DNA of 39,688 bases from a bacterium (lineage in GTDB: Bacteria > Bacillota > Clostridia > Lachnospirales > Lachnospiraceae). Positions 13,735-21,608 of the stretch are shown here, piece after piece. The translations under genes were made by a program, and so were the position numbers. The DNA is taken from NCBI GenBank assembly GCA_023667365.1, contig JAMPAG010000001.1:1-39688 (forward strand), written 5' to 3'. The notes below the pieces were generated by a model. The model saw only the letters and a program-made list of their open reading frames with translations, was not told where the DNA came from and made no database searches. The first letter of the stretch is position 1; each line of letters begins with the position of its first letter.

Positions 13735-15549
13735 ATGGCGGAATTACGGAATTTGTATGTCAGGACGCGGGACACCGCACGTCAGAGCGCGCTGATCACA
13801 GAGTTGTTCCGCATATACAATCTCGATGCCGGTGTGAGGGAATATCAGAGCTTCCTGTGTTCTTTTCAGGAGGTTGCGGGCGCGCTGCTTGGCGACGACG
13901 GCACGCTTGCCGGACAGGGGATCGGGGCGGCGCCGGATTATATCGTGGAAATCATGCGCGGACTGCTCGGCGCACAGGAGCAGAAGGACTATGTTCTTTT
14001 GGCGGATCTGCTCGCGCTTCAGATACAGCCATTCTTGCAGGAGTTGTTGGGGCAGCTCCGGACAGCGGCGGAGGGAGAACTGCTTCCGGATTATTCAAAA
14101 CAGAATCTGGCGGCGCTTGCAGAGCGGGATCCCGTGCTTGCCAGGCGGCTGGACGGGCTGAGAGAACCGGGCGGACAGGGGGAAGATGATGGTTCCGGCG
14201 GCTCCGGCAGACCGGAGGAATCGAGCGGTTCCGGCAGACCAAAGGAGTCGGATGGCTCCGGCGGTGCGGCGCAGGGAGCGTGGCAGGATCTTTATATTGA
14301 AGAAACATCGGCGGGATACCCGACCTGCCGTGTGGAGCGGGGCGGCGCGAGCTTTTACCTGCATTCGAACCAGGATCCGTATGCCGAGGCGCGCGCATGG
14401 GCGAGAACGCTGCCCGATGAGCAGGCTTCGGGGTATCATATACTCGGCGCAGGGCTGGGCTATCATGTGCTGGCGCTTTACGAGGAACTGCGGGAATGCT
14501 ATCCCGTGCATGTATATGAAGCGGACATCCGCTTTTTCAGACTGACGCTGCGCTATCTGGATCTGACGAAGGCGCTTCGCACGGGGATGATCGTTTTTCA
14601 TGAGGATGCGGGGTTTCGCATGCTTGCCGGGGCGGCCGCACAGCCGGGACAGAAGTTGTGCATTCATTATCCGTCCATGCGCCTGATCGGTGATGAGAGG
14701 CTGCGGCAGAGCTTTGAACAGTTTTTTTTGCAGGACAGCTCTTACCGGAATGCCAAAATGTTATTGCAGGGAAATTTTGATGCCAATATGGAAAGTATGC
14801 GGGCGGAGCCGCAGCGTTTTTTGACGGCGGACGCGCTTCGCGGGCAGTTTCATCATAAAACAGCCGTGATCGTGGCAGCAGGCCCGTCCCTTGATAAGAA
14901 TGCGGCGCAGCTTATCACATGCGCGCAGCGGGAGGACTGCGTGCTGGTCGCCTGCGGAACGGTGTTCCGAAAGCTGCTCGGCATGGGGATTCGTCCGGAT
15001 TATGTGATGGTGACGGATGCGAATCCGCGCGTGCTCTTTCAAATTTATGCACAGGAGAACAATGATGTGCCGATGCTGATGCTTTCCACCGCGAATCACG
15101 GTTTTGCGGCGCGTTACGCCGCGGTCCATTACATGCTGTTTCAGGAGGGCTATCCGCGCGCGGAGCGGGAGGCGGAGAAAAGAGGCTGTATGTGTGTGAA
15201 GACAGGCGGTTCCGTCATGACGACGGCGCTGGATACCGTGATCCGTCTGGGAGCGGAGCGCCTCGTGTTTGTGGGGCTGGATCTGGCGTTTACCGATAAT
15301 CTGGCGCATGCGTCGGAAACATCGAACCGCGTGGCAACCGATACGGCGGATCTGACGGCGGTAAAAGCATGGGGCGGCGGCACGGTCTATGCCGATCAGA
15401 AGTTTATTCTTTACCGTACATGGATGGAAAGACGGCTGCAGGAGGCGGACGCCGCCGGACTGGATGTCGTCAATGCGACCGAGGGCGGGAGCTTCATTCA
15501 GGGGATGCGGCATATTCCGCTTGCGGAAGCGCTGAAAGAGACGAGATAG
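13735..15549 (+). CDS. DUF115/Maf-type motility-associated glycosyltransferase
   Basis: A 604-residue protein. The central DUF115/MptE-like core is plain: KTAVIVAAGPSLDKNAAQL (Gly383-Pro-Ser), LVACGTVFRKLLGMGIRPDYVMVTDANP (Asp428), CMCVKTGGSVMTTALDTVIRLGAERLVFVGLDLAFTDNLAHA. Proteins with this core include the Maf enzymes that transfer nonulosonic acids (pseudaminic or legionaminic acid) to flagellin Ser/Thr. The presence of a CMP-nonulosonate synthetase as next gene supports that role here; acceptor and sugar are inferred. Residues about 140-185 form a Gly/Ser/Pro/Glu linker made by a 27-base DNA repeat and are absent from the core family. The N-terminal 140 residues are helical with no clear match. 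The start follows glf by 3 bases with GGAAGGATAAC upstream. Confidence 0.82.
   Translation: MAELRNLYVRTRDTARQSALITELFRIYNLDAGVREYQSFLCSFQEVAGALLGDDGTLAGQGIGAAPDYIVEIMRGLLGAQEQKDYVLLADLLALQIQPFLQELLGQLRTAAEGELLPDYSKQNLAALAERDPVLARRLDGLREPGGQGEDDGSGGSGRPEESSGSGRPKESDGSGGAAQGAWQDLYIEETSAGYPTCRVERGGASFYLHSNQDPYAEARAWARTLPDEQASGYHILGAGLGYHVLALYEELRECYPVHVYEADIRFFRLTLRYLDLTKALRTGMIVFHEDAGFRMLAGAAAQPGQKLCIHYPSMRLIGDERLRQSFEQFFLQDSSYRNAKMLLQGNFDANMESMRAEPQRFLTADALRGQFHHKTAVIVAAGPSLDKNAAQLITCAQREDCVLVACGTVFRKLLGMGIRPDYVMVTDANPRVLFQIYAQENNDVPMLMLSTANHGFAARYAAVHYMLFQEGYPRAEREAEKRGCMCVKTGGSVMTTALDTVIRLGAERLVFVGLDLAFTDNLAHASETSNRVATDTADLTAVKAWGGGTVYADQKFILYRTWMERRLQEADAAGLDVVNATEGGSFIQGMRHIPLAEALKETR
14200..14253 (+). 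repeat. Two 27-base repeats inside the Maf-like gene
   Basis: Two adjacent in-frame units (14200-14226 and 14227-14253) encode G-S-G-R-P-(E/K)-E-S-(S/D), followed by a partial third unit GSGG. They make up the flexible linker of the protein. Confidence 0.8.
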
Positions 15550-15675
15550 AAAAGAAAAAACAGCGAAGAAACGGAAAGAGAAAACAGGAAGAAAAAAACG
15601 GGGAAAGATAAAAAGCGGCGGGGGAATCGGCAGGATTCCCGAAAGGGGAGCCGTGGAAGATTCAGAGAGAAAGGC

Positions 15676-16701
15676 ATGGTTATTCAAATGGCGGAAAAGA
15701 AAATTTTAGCGCTGATCCCCGCGCGGAGCGGTTCAAAGAGCGTGGTGGATAAAAATATCCGGAAGATCGCGGGCAAGCCGATGATCGCGTATTCCATTGA
15801 GCACGCAAAACAGTCAAAATACATCAACCGCATCATCGTAAGCACGGACAGCGAAGTTTATGCGCAGATCGCAAGGGAGTACGGGGCTGAGACGCCGTTT
15901 CTGCGCCCTGCGGAATATGCGGCGGATACCTCGCTTGACATCGAAGTGTTTGAACATGCCCTTTTCTGGTTAAAAGAGCATGAGGGATATGAGCCGGACA
16001 TTATTGTACAGCTCCGTCCGACTTATCCGATCCGCCGCGTTTCGGACATTGACACGATGATCGAGATGATGCTTGCGGATGAGGAGCTTGACTGTGTGCG
16101 TACGTTAGCGCCGGCGACGGAGGTCGCGCATAAAATGTGGTATATGGGGGAGAACGGAAGGATCCGTCCGATTCTGACCGATATTCCGGAAGCATATAAT
16201 ATGGCGCGGCAGATGCTGCCGAAGATTCTGTATCAGAACGGAAATGTGGATGTGATCCGCGCCAAGGTCATTACGGAGCAGCATTCCATGTCCGGAAAAA
16301 ACATTGCCGGTTATGAGATGGGCGATAATTTTGATATTGACACGACGGCGGAGTTTGAGAAAGCGTCGCAGTACCTGACAATCCGCGCGGGCGGACAGCG
16401 GTTTGTATTTGACATTGACGGCGTAATCGCCATAAAACGGGAGGATCTCGATTATGCCAAGGCGGAGCCGAACGAGCGCATGATCCGGATTGTCAACCAG
16501 CTGTATGAATGGGGAAACGAGATTATCCTGTTTACGGCAAGAGGGTATGTGTCAGGCATTGACTGGTATCCGGTGACAAAAAAGCAGATGGAGGATTGGG
16601 GCGTTCATTACACAGAACTGCGCATGGGAAAACCGAACGCGGATTTTTATGTGGATGATAAGATGATCGGCGTCGATACGCTGTATGATCTGTTCGGGTA
16701 A
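15676..16701 (+). CDS. CMP-nonulosonate (sialic-acid-like) cytidylyltransferase fused to a HAD-like domain
   Basis: A 341-residue two-domain protein. Residues 1-235 are a NeuA/PseF/LegF-type cytidylyltransferase that activates a nonulosonic acid with CTP: ILALIPARSGSKSVVDKNIRKIAGKPMIAYSIEHAK (CTP-binding motif), IVSTDSEVYAQIAREYGAETPFLRPAEYAADTS, IIVQLRPTYPIRRVSDID, and YQNGNVDVIRAKVI. Residues about 240-341 are a HAD-like domain with FVFDIDGVIAI (Asp246, Asp248), ILFTARG and GKPNADFYVDDKMIG, as in capsule-biosynthesis phosphatase-type proteins; it could dephosphorylate the 9-phosphate precursor or an unrelated sugar phosphate. The ATG at 15676 follows GAGAAAGGC; the ATG at 15688 is an alternative. 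The 125 purine-rich bases in front hold no gene. A terminator follows. Confidence 0.88.
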   Translation: MVIQMAEKKILALIPARSGSKSVVDKNIRKIAGKPMIAYSIEHAKQSKYINRIIVSTDSEVYAQIAREYGAETPFLRPAEYAADTSLDIEVFEHALFWLKEHEGYEPDIIVQLRPTYPIRRVSDIDTMIEMMLADEELDCVRTLAPATEVAHKMWYMGENGRIRPILTDIPEAYNMARQMLPKILYQNGNVDVIRAKVITEQHSMSGKNIAGYEMGDNFDIDTTAEFEKASQYLTIRAGGQRFVFDIDGVIAIKREDLDYAKAEPNERMIRIVNQLYEWGNEIILFTARGYVSGIDWYPVTKKQMEDWGVHYTELRMGKPNADFYVDDKMIGVDTLYDLFG

Positions 16702-16723
16702 GCGTCTGCCCATAGGAGGGACG

Positions 16724-16756
16724 AAAAAGAGTTCCGCGAAAGCGGAACTCTTTTTT
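16724..16756. terminator. Bidirectional terminator between convergent genes
   Basis: AAAAAGAGTTCCGC pairs with GCGGAACTCTTTTT around GAAA, a 14-base perfect stem with A and T runs on either side. It ends the CMP-nonulosonate synthetase gene and the opposing fliD-like gene, whose stop codon lies in its edge. Confidence 0.9.
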
Positions 16757-18059
16757 AACAATAACTGTTAAACATCATCCCGCTGTAGGCGCTTGTCACA
16801 TACGGACTCGCGTAACCGTGTCCGGGATTCTTATAGGCAACAATGATTTTGTTCACATAGTTCATCGGATTTAAGGAAACGCCACGGCTCTTGCGCATCA
16901 ACGCCTGCGTAAAATCCTTTAACGGCTCGGTCACTTCCTCATTGTCTGCGTGCGCAACCGCATAAGACAACCGTTCGTCGTCAATGGAAAGCTCGCCGCT
17001 TTCCTCGGAATAAATACCGAGCGTATCCAGATCATCCGCATAAACGGATGCAATGCCGGTCATTTCGTTCATCAGGCGGGCACTCTTTGGCTGGGACTCA
17101 AGATAAGAGGCGGTCGCGCGGATGAAGTCATTATAGCCGCCGATGAGCTTTGAAATATTCTCTTTTAACGATTCATGATCGGGTTTCACGCCAATCTCTG
17201 CGGTCTCGCCTTCGGAAGGGCTTAGTCCGGTCAGATTGACGGAGTATACTTTTTCTACCGTGAAGTGATTGGAGGACGCCGTGCGCTCTGCCCCGTTAAT
17301 AAGGAACTCGGCGTTTGCCGCAGGGCGGGTAATCTCGCCGATGCCCAGATAATCGACTGCGCCTGAAAGTTTACTCGTGTTTGTGTCCGACACATGGAAA
17401 ATGTGATCTCTGTCAGCCGGAAGTCCGGTCGCCTTCGAGGAAAGCTTTAAGGCGGAATTTCCCTCGCCGTCCTCTAAGATCTCGGCGGACAGACCGATCT
17501 CCGCATTATTGATCAGTCTGGCAAGCCGCTCCTGCACACTGCGGTTCGTATCGCCCTCATTGATCAGAAACTGAAATTCGTAATTCAGATTGTTGATGCC
17601 GACGTCGAACGAATAGGTGTCCGGCGCAAGCGCAATCTCTTCATCCGGCAGATAGCTGCCGGTGTTTATCTGCGACTCCGCAAGACGGCGCACTTCAATA
17701 GAAAAAGCAGGCGCATCATCCACGTCCTTGGCATCGCCGATATAATCCGCGGTTGCAATGTCTTCATTCGTGGAAAAAGCGGTCTTCTGCTCCAAAAGAG
17801 ATTCCGCATCCCTTCCGCTTACGGAAGCGATCGTGTTGTGCAGCGCCCGCGCGCTTTCCTTGATACCGACGGCAAACGCCTGCGACGCCCTGCTCGTATC
17901 CAAAATGGCAAGAGGAGCTTCTTTATTTAATTTGACAATGGAATTGTAAACGCCGCGCAGCTCGCTTTTCTTGTGCGTGTCATATTGCGAGTTGATGCCG
18001 TTCGGCGCATAGGTGGTCAGATAATGATTGTAGACCGTGTTCAATGCGGTGACGTTCAT
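16755..18059 (-). CDS. FliD-like flagellar filament cap protein
   Basis: A 434-residue protein. The N-terminal half (ALNTVYNHYLTTYAPNG ... AFAVGIKESARALHNTIASVSG) is divergent; residues about 120-290 resemble the FliD D2-D3 region (FSIEVRRLAESQINTGSYLPDEEI, VQERLARLINNAEIGLSAEI), and the C terminus is FliD_C-like (LKENISKLIGGYNDFIRATASYLESQPKSARLMNEMTG ... DTLGIYSEESGELSIDDERLSYAV). FliD caps the growing filament and helps flagellin fold outside the cell. The start at 18059 has AAAGGAGGGGCGGCA directly upstream; an ATG at 18101 lacks a site. It is a single-gene unit away from the main flagellar operon, with sigma-28-like -10 boxes upstream. A hook-associated relative is the alternative. Confidence 0.8.
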   Translation of the reverse strand: MNVTALNTVYNHYLTTYAPNGINSQYDTHKKSELRGVYNSIVKLNKEAPLAILDTSRASQAFAVGIKESARALHNTIASVSGRDAESLLEQKTAFSTNEDIATADYIGDAKDVDDAPAFSIEVRRLAESQINTGSYLPDEEIALAPDTYSFDVGINNLNYEFQFLINEGDTNRSVQERLARLINNAEIGLSAEILEDGEGNSALKLSSKATGLPADRDHIFHVSDTNTSKLSGAVDYLGIGEITRPAANAEFLINGAERTASSNHFTVEKVYSVNLTGLSPSEGETAEIGVKPDHESLKENISKLIGGYNDFIRATASYLESQPKSARLMNEMTGIASVYADDLDTLGIYSEESGELSIDDERLSYAVAHADNEEVTEPLKDFTQALMRKSRGVSLNPMNYVNKIIVAYKNPGHGYASPYVTSAYSGMMFNSYC

Positions 18060-18141
18060 TGCCGCCCCTCCTTTCATCCATGAATGTCTACAATTCAGCA
18101 TGAACCTCGTCCGTGAGGTCGCTTTTGCATACTTTCTATTT

Positions 18142-18158
18142 ATATCGACAGTATCGGC
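18142..18158 (-). promoter_or_regulatory. Sigma-28-like -10 boxes upstream of the fliD-like gene
   Basis: On the minus strand GCCGATAC (18158-18151) and GTCGATAT (18149-18142) lie in a row, each one mismatch from GCCGATAT, about 85-100 bases before the start codon. No clear TAAA -35 partner is seen for either. Confidence 0.4.
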
Positions 18159-18330
18159 CGATCAATAAAGACTGCAAAAGAAATTCTGCCAAAAAGTTTT
18201 AGGGCAAAAATCTACTTATATACATATATCCTAGCATGTATAAAACAAAAATGCAATCGCAAAATGGAGTGGTGAGGGGAAGTTTTGCAAAAAAATATAG
18301 AAAAAAGCGGTGAAAATGCAAAAAAACTGA

Positions 18331-18359
18331 TTGACGCGCCAAACAGCCTATGCTATAGT
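18331..18359 (+). promoter_or_regulatory. Sigma-A promoter of the rpmG-secE-nusG unit
   Basis: TTGACG (18331-18336), a 17-base spacer, TATAGT (18354-18359). The transcription start would fall near 18366, 65 bases before rpmG. The rest of the 371-base divergent gap (18060-18430) is AT-rich and shows no gene. Confidence 0.8.
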
Positions 18360-18430
18360 AAACAAGTGACATGAATTTCGGTCTTTTTTTTATGCCCGAA
18401 AAAACGGGATTGAAACGGAGGTTATGAGTT

Positions 18431-18580
18431 ATGCGTACGAAGATAACACTTGCATGTACGGAATGTAAGCAGCGCAACTACAATACGACGAAGGAAAAGA
18501 AGAACCATCCTGACAGAATGGAGATCAGGAAATATTGTAGATTCTGCAAGAAGCATACCCTGCACAAGGAAACCAAATAA
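18431..18580 (+). CDS. rpmG: Ribosomal protein L33 (bL33)
   Basis: A 49-residue ribosomal protein of the large subunit. The translation reads [20 protein letters not shown], a basic middle, then [15 protein letters not shown]; the four cysteines (9, 12, 36, 39) form the zinc-ribbon version of L33. ACGGAGGTTATGAGTT places a good binding site 9 bases before the ATG. It is the first gene of the secE-nusG transcription unit, as in most Firmicutes. Confidence 0.97.
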   Translation: MRTKITLACTECKQRNYNTTKEKKNHPDRMEIRKYCRFCKKHTLHKETK

Positions 18581-18610
18581 GCATCTCATTTTGCTAAGAG
18601 GAGTGGGACT

Positions 18611-18814
18611 ATGGGAGATTCTAAGAAAGAAAAAGAGAAGAAGCCTTCTTTTTTTAAGGGAGTCAAGGCGGAATTCTCAAAAGTATCATGGCCGGGCAGG
18701 AACGATGTGGTAAAACAGTCCGTCGCAGTCATCGGGGTTTCCGTTGTGGTCGGCGTGCTGATCACACTGCTTGACACGGTGATCCAGTTCGGCATCAAGT
18801 TCCTGACGATGTAG
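18611..18814 (+). CDS. secE: Preprotein translocase subunit SecE
   Basis: A 67-residue SecE with a charged cytoplasmic start, the conserved amphipathic helix FFKGVKAEFSKVSWPGRNDVVKQS and one membrane segment (VAVIGVSVVVGVLITLLDTVIQFGI). It stabilises SecY in the Sec channel. Length and single membrane span are normal for Gram-positive bacteria. It lies 30 bases after rpmG and 16 before nusG. Confidence 0.97.
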   Translation: MGDSKKEKEKKPSFFKGVKAEFSKVSWPGRNDVVKQSVAVIGVSVVVGVLITLLDTVIQFGIKFLTM

Positions 18815-18830
18815 AAATGAGGTTGACGGT

Positions 18831-19358
18831 ATGGCAGAAGCAGAAACGAAGGCAAAGTGGTATGTAGTGCATACCTATTCCGGATACGAGAATAAAGTGA
18901 AAGCGAATATTGACAAAGCGATCGAAAACCGGCATCTGGAGGAAGAGATTCTGGAGGTGCGGGTTCCGATGGAAGATGTCGTCGAGATGAAGAACGGCAG
19001 CAAGAAGACGGTCCAGAAAAAGATGTTTCCGGGCTATGTGCTGATCAATATGATCATGAACGACGATACATGGTACGTTGTGCGCAATACGCGGGGCGTT
19101 ACGGGCTTTGTCGGACCGGGAAGCAAGCCGGTGCCGCTCACGGAGGCGGAGATGAAGCCGCTCGGCATCAAGACGGAGAATATTTCCGTTGACTTCGCGG
19201 AGGGCGATACGATCGCCGTTGTCGCCGGCGTATGGAAGGATACGGTCGGCGTCGTGCAGCGTATGGATTTCGGCAAGCAGACCGCGACGATCAATGTGGA
19301 ACTCTTCGGCAGGGAGACGCCTGTCGAGATCAGCTTTGCGGAAGTAAGACGCATGTAA
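18831..19358 (+). CDS. nusG: Transcription termination/antitermination factor NusG
   Basis: A 175-residue NusG. The NGN domain is seen in AKWYVVHTYSGYENKVKANIDKAIE, the segment MKNGSKKTVQKKMFPGYVLINMIMND and NTRGVTGFVGPGSKPVPL; the KOW domain is at about 125-160 (FAEGDTIAVVAGVWKDTVGVVQRMD). It binds RNA polymerase clamp helices and affects pausing and termination. The order secE-nusG is conserved. Hairpins follow at once, suggesting partial termination before rplK. Confidence 0.97.
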   Translation: MAEAETKAKWYVVHTYSGYENKVKANIDKAIENRHLEEEILEVRVPMEDVVEMKNGSKKTVQKKMFPGYVLINMIMNDDTWYVVRNTRGVTGFVGPGSKPVPLTEAEMKPLGIKTENISVDFAEGDTIAVVAGVWKDTVGVVQRMDFGKQTATINVELFGRETPVEISFAEVRRM

Positions 19359-19464
19359 AAGGACGCGGAGCGTCCTTTTGAAGAATCGCTACGCGATTCT
19401 TCCGGGTTATGAAAGTTCCTGTTTTGTAAAAGAAAGTTTCGGTTGTAAGAGCGCGTGCGCTTTT
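19357..19464. repeat. Three successive hairpins after nusG
   Basis: Hairpin 1 at 19357-19379 (AAAAGGACGC/GCGTCCTTTT) has a T run and can terminate. Hairpin 2 at 19380-19402 (GAAGAATCGC/GCGATTCTTC) follows with no gap. A third, AAGAGCGC/GCGCTTTT, is at 19447-19464. The first two match the two hairpin types of the cassette at 3480-3528, but in the reverse order. Confidence 0.75.
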
Positions 19465-19465
19465 A

Positions 19466-19549
19466 TGATAAACACCGTCCGCAGAACGGGCGGATCACGT
19501 GGGAGGGAGCCTAACCCGCCTGACCACACAGCAATTATATTAGGAGGTG
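19466..19549 (+). promoter_or_regulatory. Probable structured 5' leader of rplK
   Basis: The stretch before rplK folds into CCGTCCG/CGGGCGG-type pairing followed by a GTGGGAGGG ... CCGCC ... ACCACA element. A GTGGGAGGG/ACCACA pair shortly before rplK is, from memory, common in Firmicute L11 leaders and may be a ribosomal-protein (L1 or L11) feedback site. This is inference from position and shape only. Confidence 0.4.
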
Positions 19550-19553
19550 CCAC

Positions 19554-19979
19554 ATGGCAAAGAAAGTAGAAGGTTACATCAAGTTACAGATTCCTGCTGG
19601 AAAGGCAACGCCTGCTCCGCCGGTCGGTCCCGCACTCGGACAGCACGGCGTGAACATTGTTGAGTTCACGAAGCAGTTTAACGCCAAGACAGCAGACCAG
19701 GGCGACATGATTATTCCGGTCGTCATCACGGTATACGCAGACAGAAGCTTCAGCTTTATCACGAAGACTCCGCCTGCTGCAGTACTTCTTAAAAAAGCAT
19801 GCAACTTAAAGACGGCGTCCGCAGCCCCGAATAAGAATAAGGTAGCGACGATCAGCAAGGCGAAGATCAAAGAGATCGCCGAGCTGAAAATGCCGGACTT
19901 AAACGCGGGCAGCATTGAGGCGGCGATGAGCATGATCGCAGGAACCGCGCGCAGCATGGGTATTGCAGTAGAAGACTAA
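19554..19979 (+). CDS. rplK: Ribosomal protein L11 (uL11)
   Basis: A 141-residue L11, full length. Seen: the N-terminal thiostrepton-region signature [36 protein letters not shown] and the C-terminal rRNA-binding domain with [14 protein letters not shown] and AGTARSMGI. It binds the GTPase-associated centre of 23S rRNA. TTAGGAGGTGCCAC precedes the ATG. It is followed by rplA after 24 bases. Confidence 0.98.
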   Translation: MAKKVEGYIKLQIPAGKATPAPPVGPALGQHGVNIVEFTKQFNAKTADQGDMIIPVVITVYADRSFSFITKTPPAAVLLKKACNLKTASAAPNKNKVATISKAKIKEIAELKMPDLNAGSIEAAMSMIAGTARSMGIAVED

Positions 19980-20003
19980 GTATAGGGAAAGGAGCACGAG
20001 GCG

Positions 20004-20693
20004 ATGAAGCACGGAAAAAAATATAATGAAGCGGCAAAGTTAGTTGACCGCAATACGTTTTATGAGACCGACGATGCGGTAGCGCTTGTCAAGAAGACGG
20101 CGGTTGCAAAGTTTGACGAGACAGTGGAGGTTCACATCAGAACGGGATGTGACGGACGTCATGCAGAGCAGCAGATCCGCGGCGCGGTTGTTCTGCCGAA
20201 CGGAACAGGTAAGACCGTAAAGGTACTTGTTTTTGCAAAAGGCGATAAGGTGAATGAAGCAGAGGCGGCGGGTGCCGACTATGTAGGCGGCGAAGAGCTG
20301 ATTCCGAAGATTCAGAATGACGGATGGCTTGATTTCGATGTGGTTGTCGCAACTCCCGACATGATGGGCGTTGTAGGACGTCTTGGTAAGGTTTTAGGAC
20401 CTAAGGGCTTAATGCCGAACCCGAAGGCAGGAACCGTTACCATGGATGTGACAAAGGCAATCAACGATATTAAGGCAGGTAAGATTGAGTATCGTCTGGA
20501 TAAGGCGAACATCATCCATGTTCCGGTAGGAAAGGTTTCCTTTACGGACGAACAGTTAAAAGAAAATGTGCATGCGCTGATGGATGCAGTGGTAAAGGCA
20601 AGACCGAGCAGCTTAAAGGGACAGTATTTAAGAAGCGTGACATTGACTACGACCATGGGTCCGGGCGTAAAAGTCAGCGTGACACAGTTTTAG
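20004..20693 (+). CDS. rplA: Ribosomal protein L1 (uL1)
   Basis: A 229-residue L1, full length: [45 protein letters not shown], the signature [22 protein letters not shown] and [23 protein letters not shown]1 binds the L1 stalk of 23S rRNA and in many bacteria represses the L11 operon by binding its mRNA. Its stop overlaps the TTGACA of the next promoter. Confidence 0.98.
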   Translation: MKHGKKYNEAAKLVDRNTFYETDDAVALVKKTAVAKFDETVEVHIRTGCDGRHAEQQIRGAVVLPNGTGKTVKVLVFAKGDKVNEAEAAGADYVGGEELIPKIQNDGWLDFDVVVATPDMMGVVGRLGKVLGPKGLMPNPKAGTVTMDVTKAINDIKAGKIEYRLDKANIIHVPVGKVSFTDEQLKENVHALMDAVVKARPSSLKGQYLRSVTLTTTMGPGVKVSVTQF

Positions 20694-20696
20694 CGC

Positions 20697-20725
20697 TTGA
20701 CACGGGGAACAACCTGTGATAAGTT
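20697..20725 (+). promoter_or_regulatory. Predicted promoter of the rplJL leader
   Basis: A perfect TTGACA (20697-20702) lies 17 bases from TAAGTT (20720-20725). The -35 is strong and the -10 is poor. The start near 20732 would lie just before the L10 leader. Confidence 0.5.
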
Positions 20726-20731
20726 AAGAAA

Positions 20732-20805
20732 GGTCGCAAGACCGAAAGCCGAAGACAGTAGGTGCCGCATGGCGGCGTAAGCACAGCGCCTACCGAGGGA
20801 AAGAG
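20732..20805 (+). promoter_or_regulatory. L10 leader (autoregulatory mRNA element)
   Basis: The stretch GTCGCAAGACCGAAAGCCGAAGACAGTAGGTG-to-CGCCTACCGAGG has the layout of the ribosomal protein L10 leader: CCGAAGACAGTAGGTG pairing through AGGTGC/GCGCCT with an internal hairpin GCCGCATGGCGGC. L10(L12)4 binding to this kink-turn-like structure would repress rplJL. A terminator hairpin follows, as in other Firmicutes. Confidence 0.8.
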
Positions 20806-20821
20806 TGAAGAGAGTAAGAAC

Positions 20822-20851
20822 ACCTCCCTGTCTTTTGCAGGGAGGTTTTTT
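20822..20851 (+). terminator. Attenuator/terminator before rplJ
   Basis: ACCTCCCTG pairs with CAGGGAGGT around TCTTTTG, followed by six T. It lies between the L10 leader and rplJ and therefore probably controls read-through into rplJL. Confidence 0.9.
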
Positions 20852-20903
20852 CATAAGACTCCGATTCGGCGAAAGCTATACAAATCTATAAGGAGGTAAG
20901 AAC

Positions 20904-21554
20904 ATGGCAAAGGTTGAACTGAAGAAACCGGTAGTGGAAGAAATATCCCAGAAGCTTAAGGGCGCGCAGGCAGTCGTTTTGGTAGACCACCGCGGTCTGA
21001 CAGTGGAAGAGGATACCAGACTCCGCAAGCAGCTTCGCGAAGCGGGCGTCAGCTACAAGGTTTACAAGAACACGATGATGAATTTCGCGTTCAAGGGAAC
21101 AGACTTTGAGGAACTGACCAAGTATCTCGAAGGACCGAGTGCAATGGCGGTATCCGAGGATGATGCGACTGCACCGGCAAGAATCTTAAGTAAATTCGCG
21201 AAGACGGCGCCCAAGCTTGAGATCAAGGGCGGAGTCGTTGACGGCGTTGTGTATGATGCGAAAGGCATCGGACAGATCGCAGATATTCCCTCAAGGGAAG
21301 AACTGCTTTCCAGACTGCTTGGCAGCATGAAGTCCCCGATCTCCAACCTCGCACGCGTATTAAACCAGATCGCGGAGAAGGGCGGAGCGGCGAACTGCGA
21401 AGCGCCTGCAGCGGAAGCGTCCGCAGAGGCAGAGGCGCCGGCAGCAGAAGCACCTGCGGCAGAGGCGGAAGCGCCTGCGGCAGAAACACCGGCGGCAGAG
21501 GAAGCGCCGGCAGCAGAGACGGAAGCAGCACCGGCAGAGGATGCAGCGGAGTAA
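20904..21554 (+). CDS. rplJ: Ribosomal protein L10 (uL10) with Ala/Glu-rich tail
   Basis: A 216-residue protein. Residues 1-165 are ordinary L10 (KPVVEEISQKLKGAQAVVLVDHRGLTVEEDTRLRKQLREAGVSYKVYKNT ... LLGSMKSPISNLARVLNQIAEKGG), which anchors L7/L12 dimers on the ribosome. The last 48 or so residues are almost only Ala, Glu and Pro (repeats such as EAPAAEA), giving a long acidic tail not found in standard L10 (165-175 residues). The tail comes after the L12-binding helix. AAGGAGG lies upstream of the ATG. Regulated by the L10 leader and terminator in front. Confidence 0.97.
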   Translation: MAKVELKKPVVEEISQKLKGAQAVVLVDHRGLTVEEDTRLRKQLREAGVSYKVYKNTMMNFAFKGTDFEELTKYLEGPSAMAVSEDDATAPARILSKFAKTAPKLEIKGGVVDGVVYDAKGIGQIADIPSREELLSRLLGSMKSPISNLARVLNQIAEKGGAANCEAPAAEASAEAEAPAAEAPAAEAEAPAAETPAAEEAPAAETEAAPAEDAAE

Positions 21555-21608
21555 TAACCGGTATCGGAAACAAAAACGTTTGATAAAGAATATAAGGAGG
21601 AAAAAGAA

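Noticed and set aside
14761..15687. 308-codon minus-strand frame over the Maf-like gene
   Set aside because: His/Arg-rich reverse-strand shadow of the DUF115 core with no family features.
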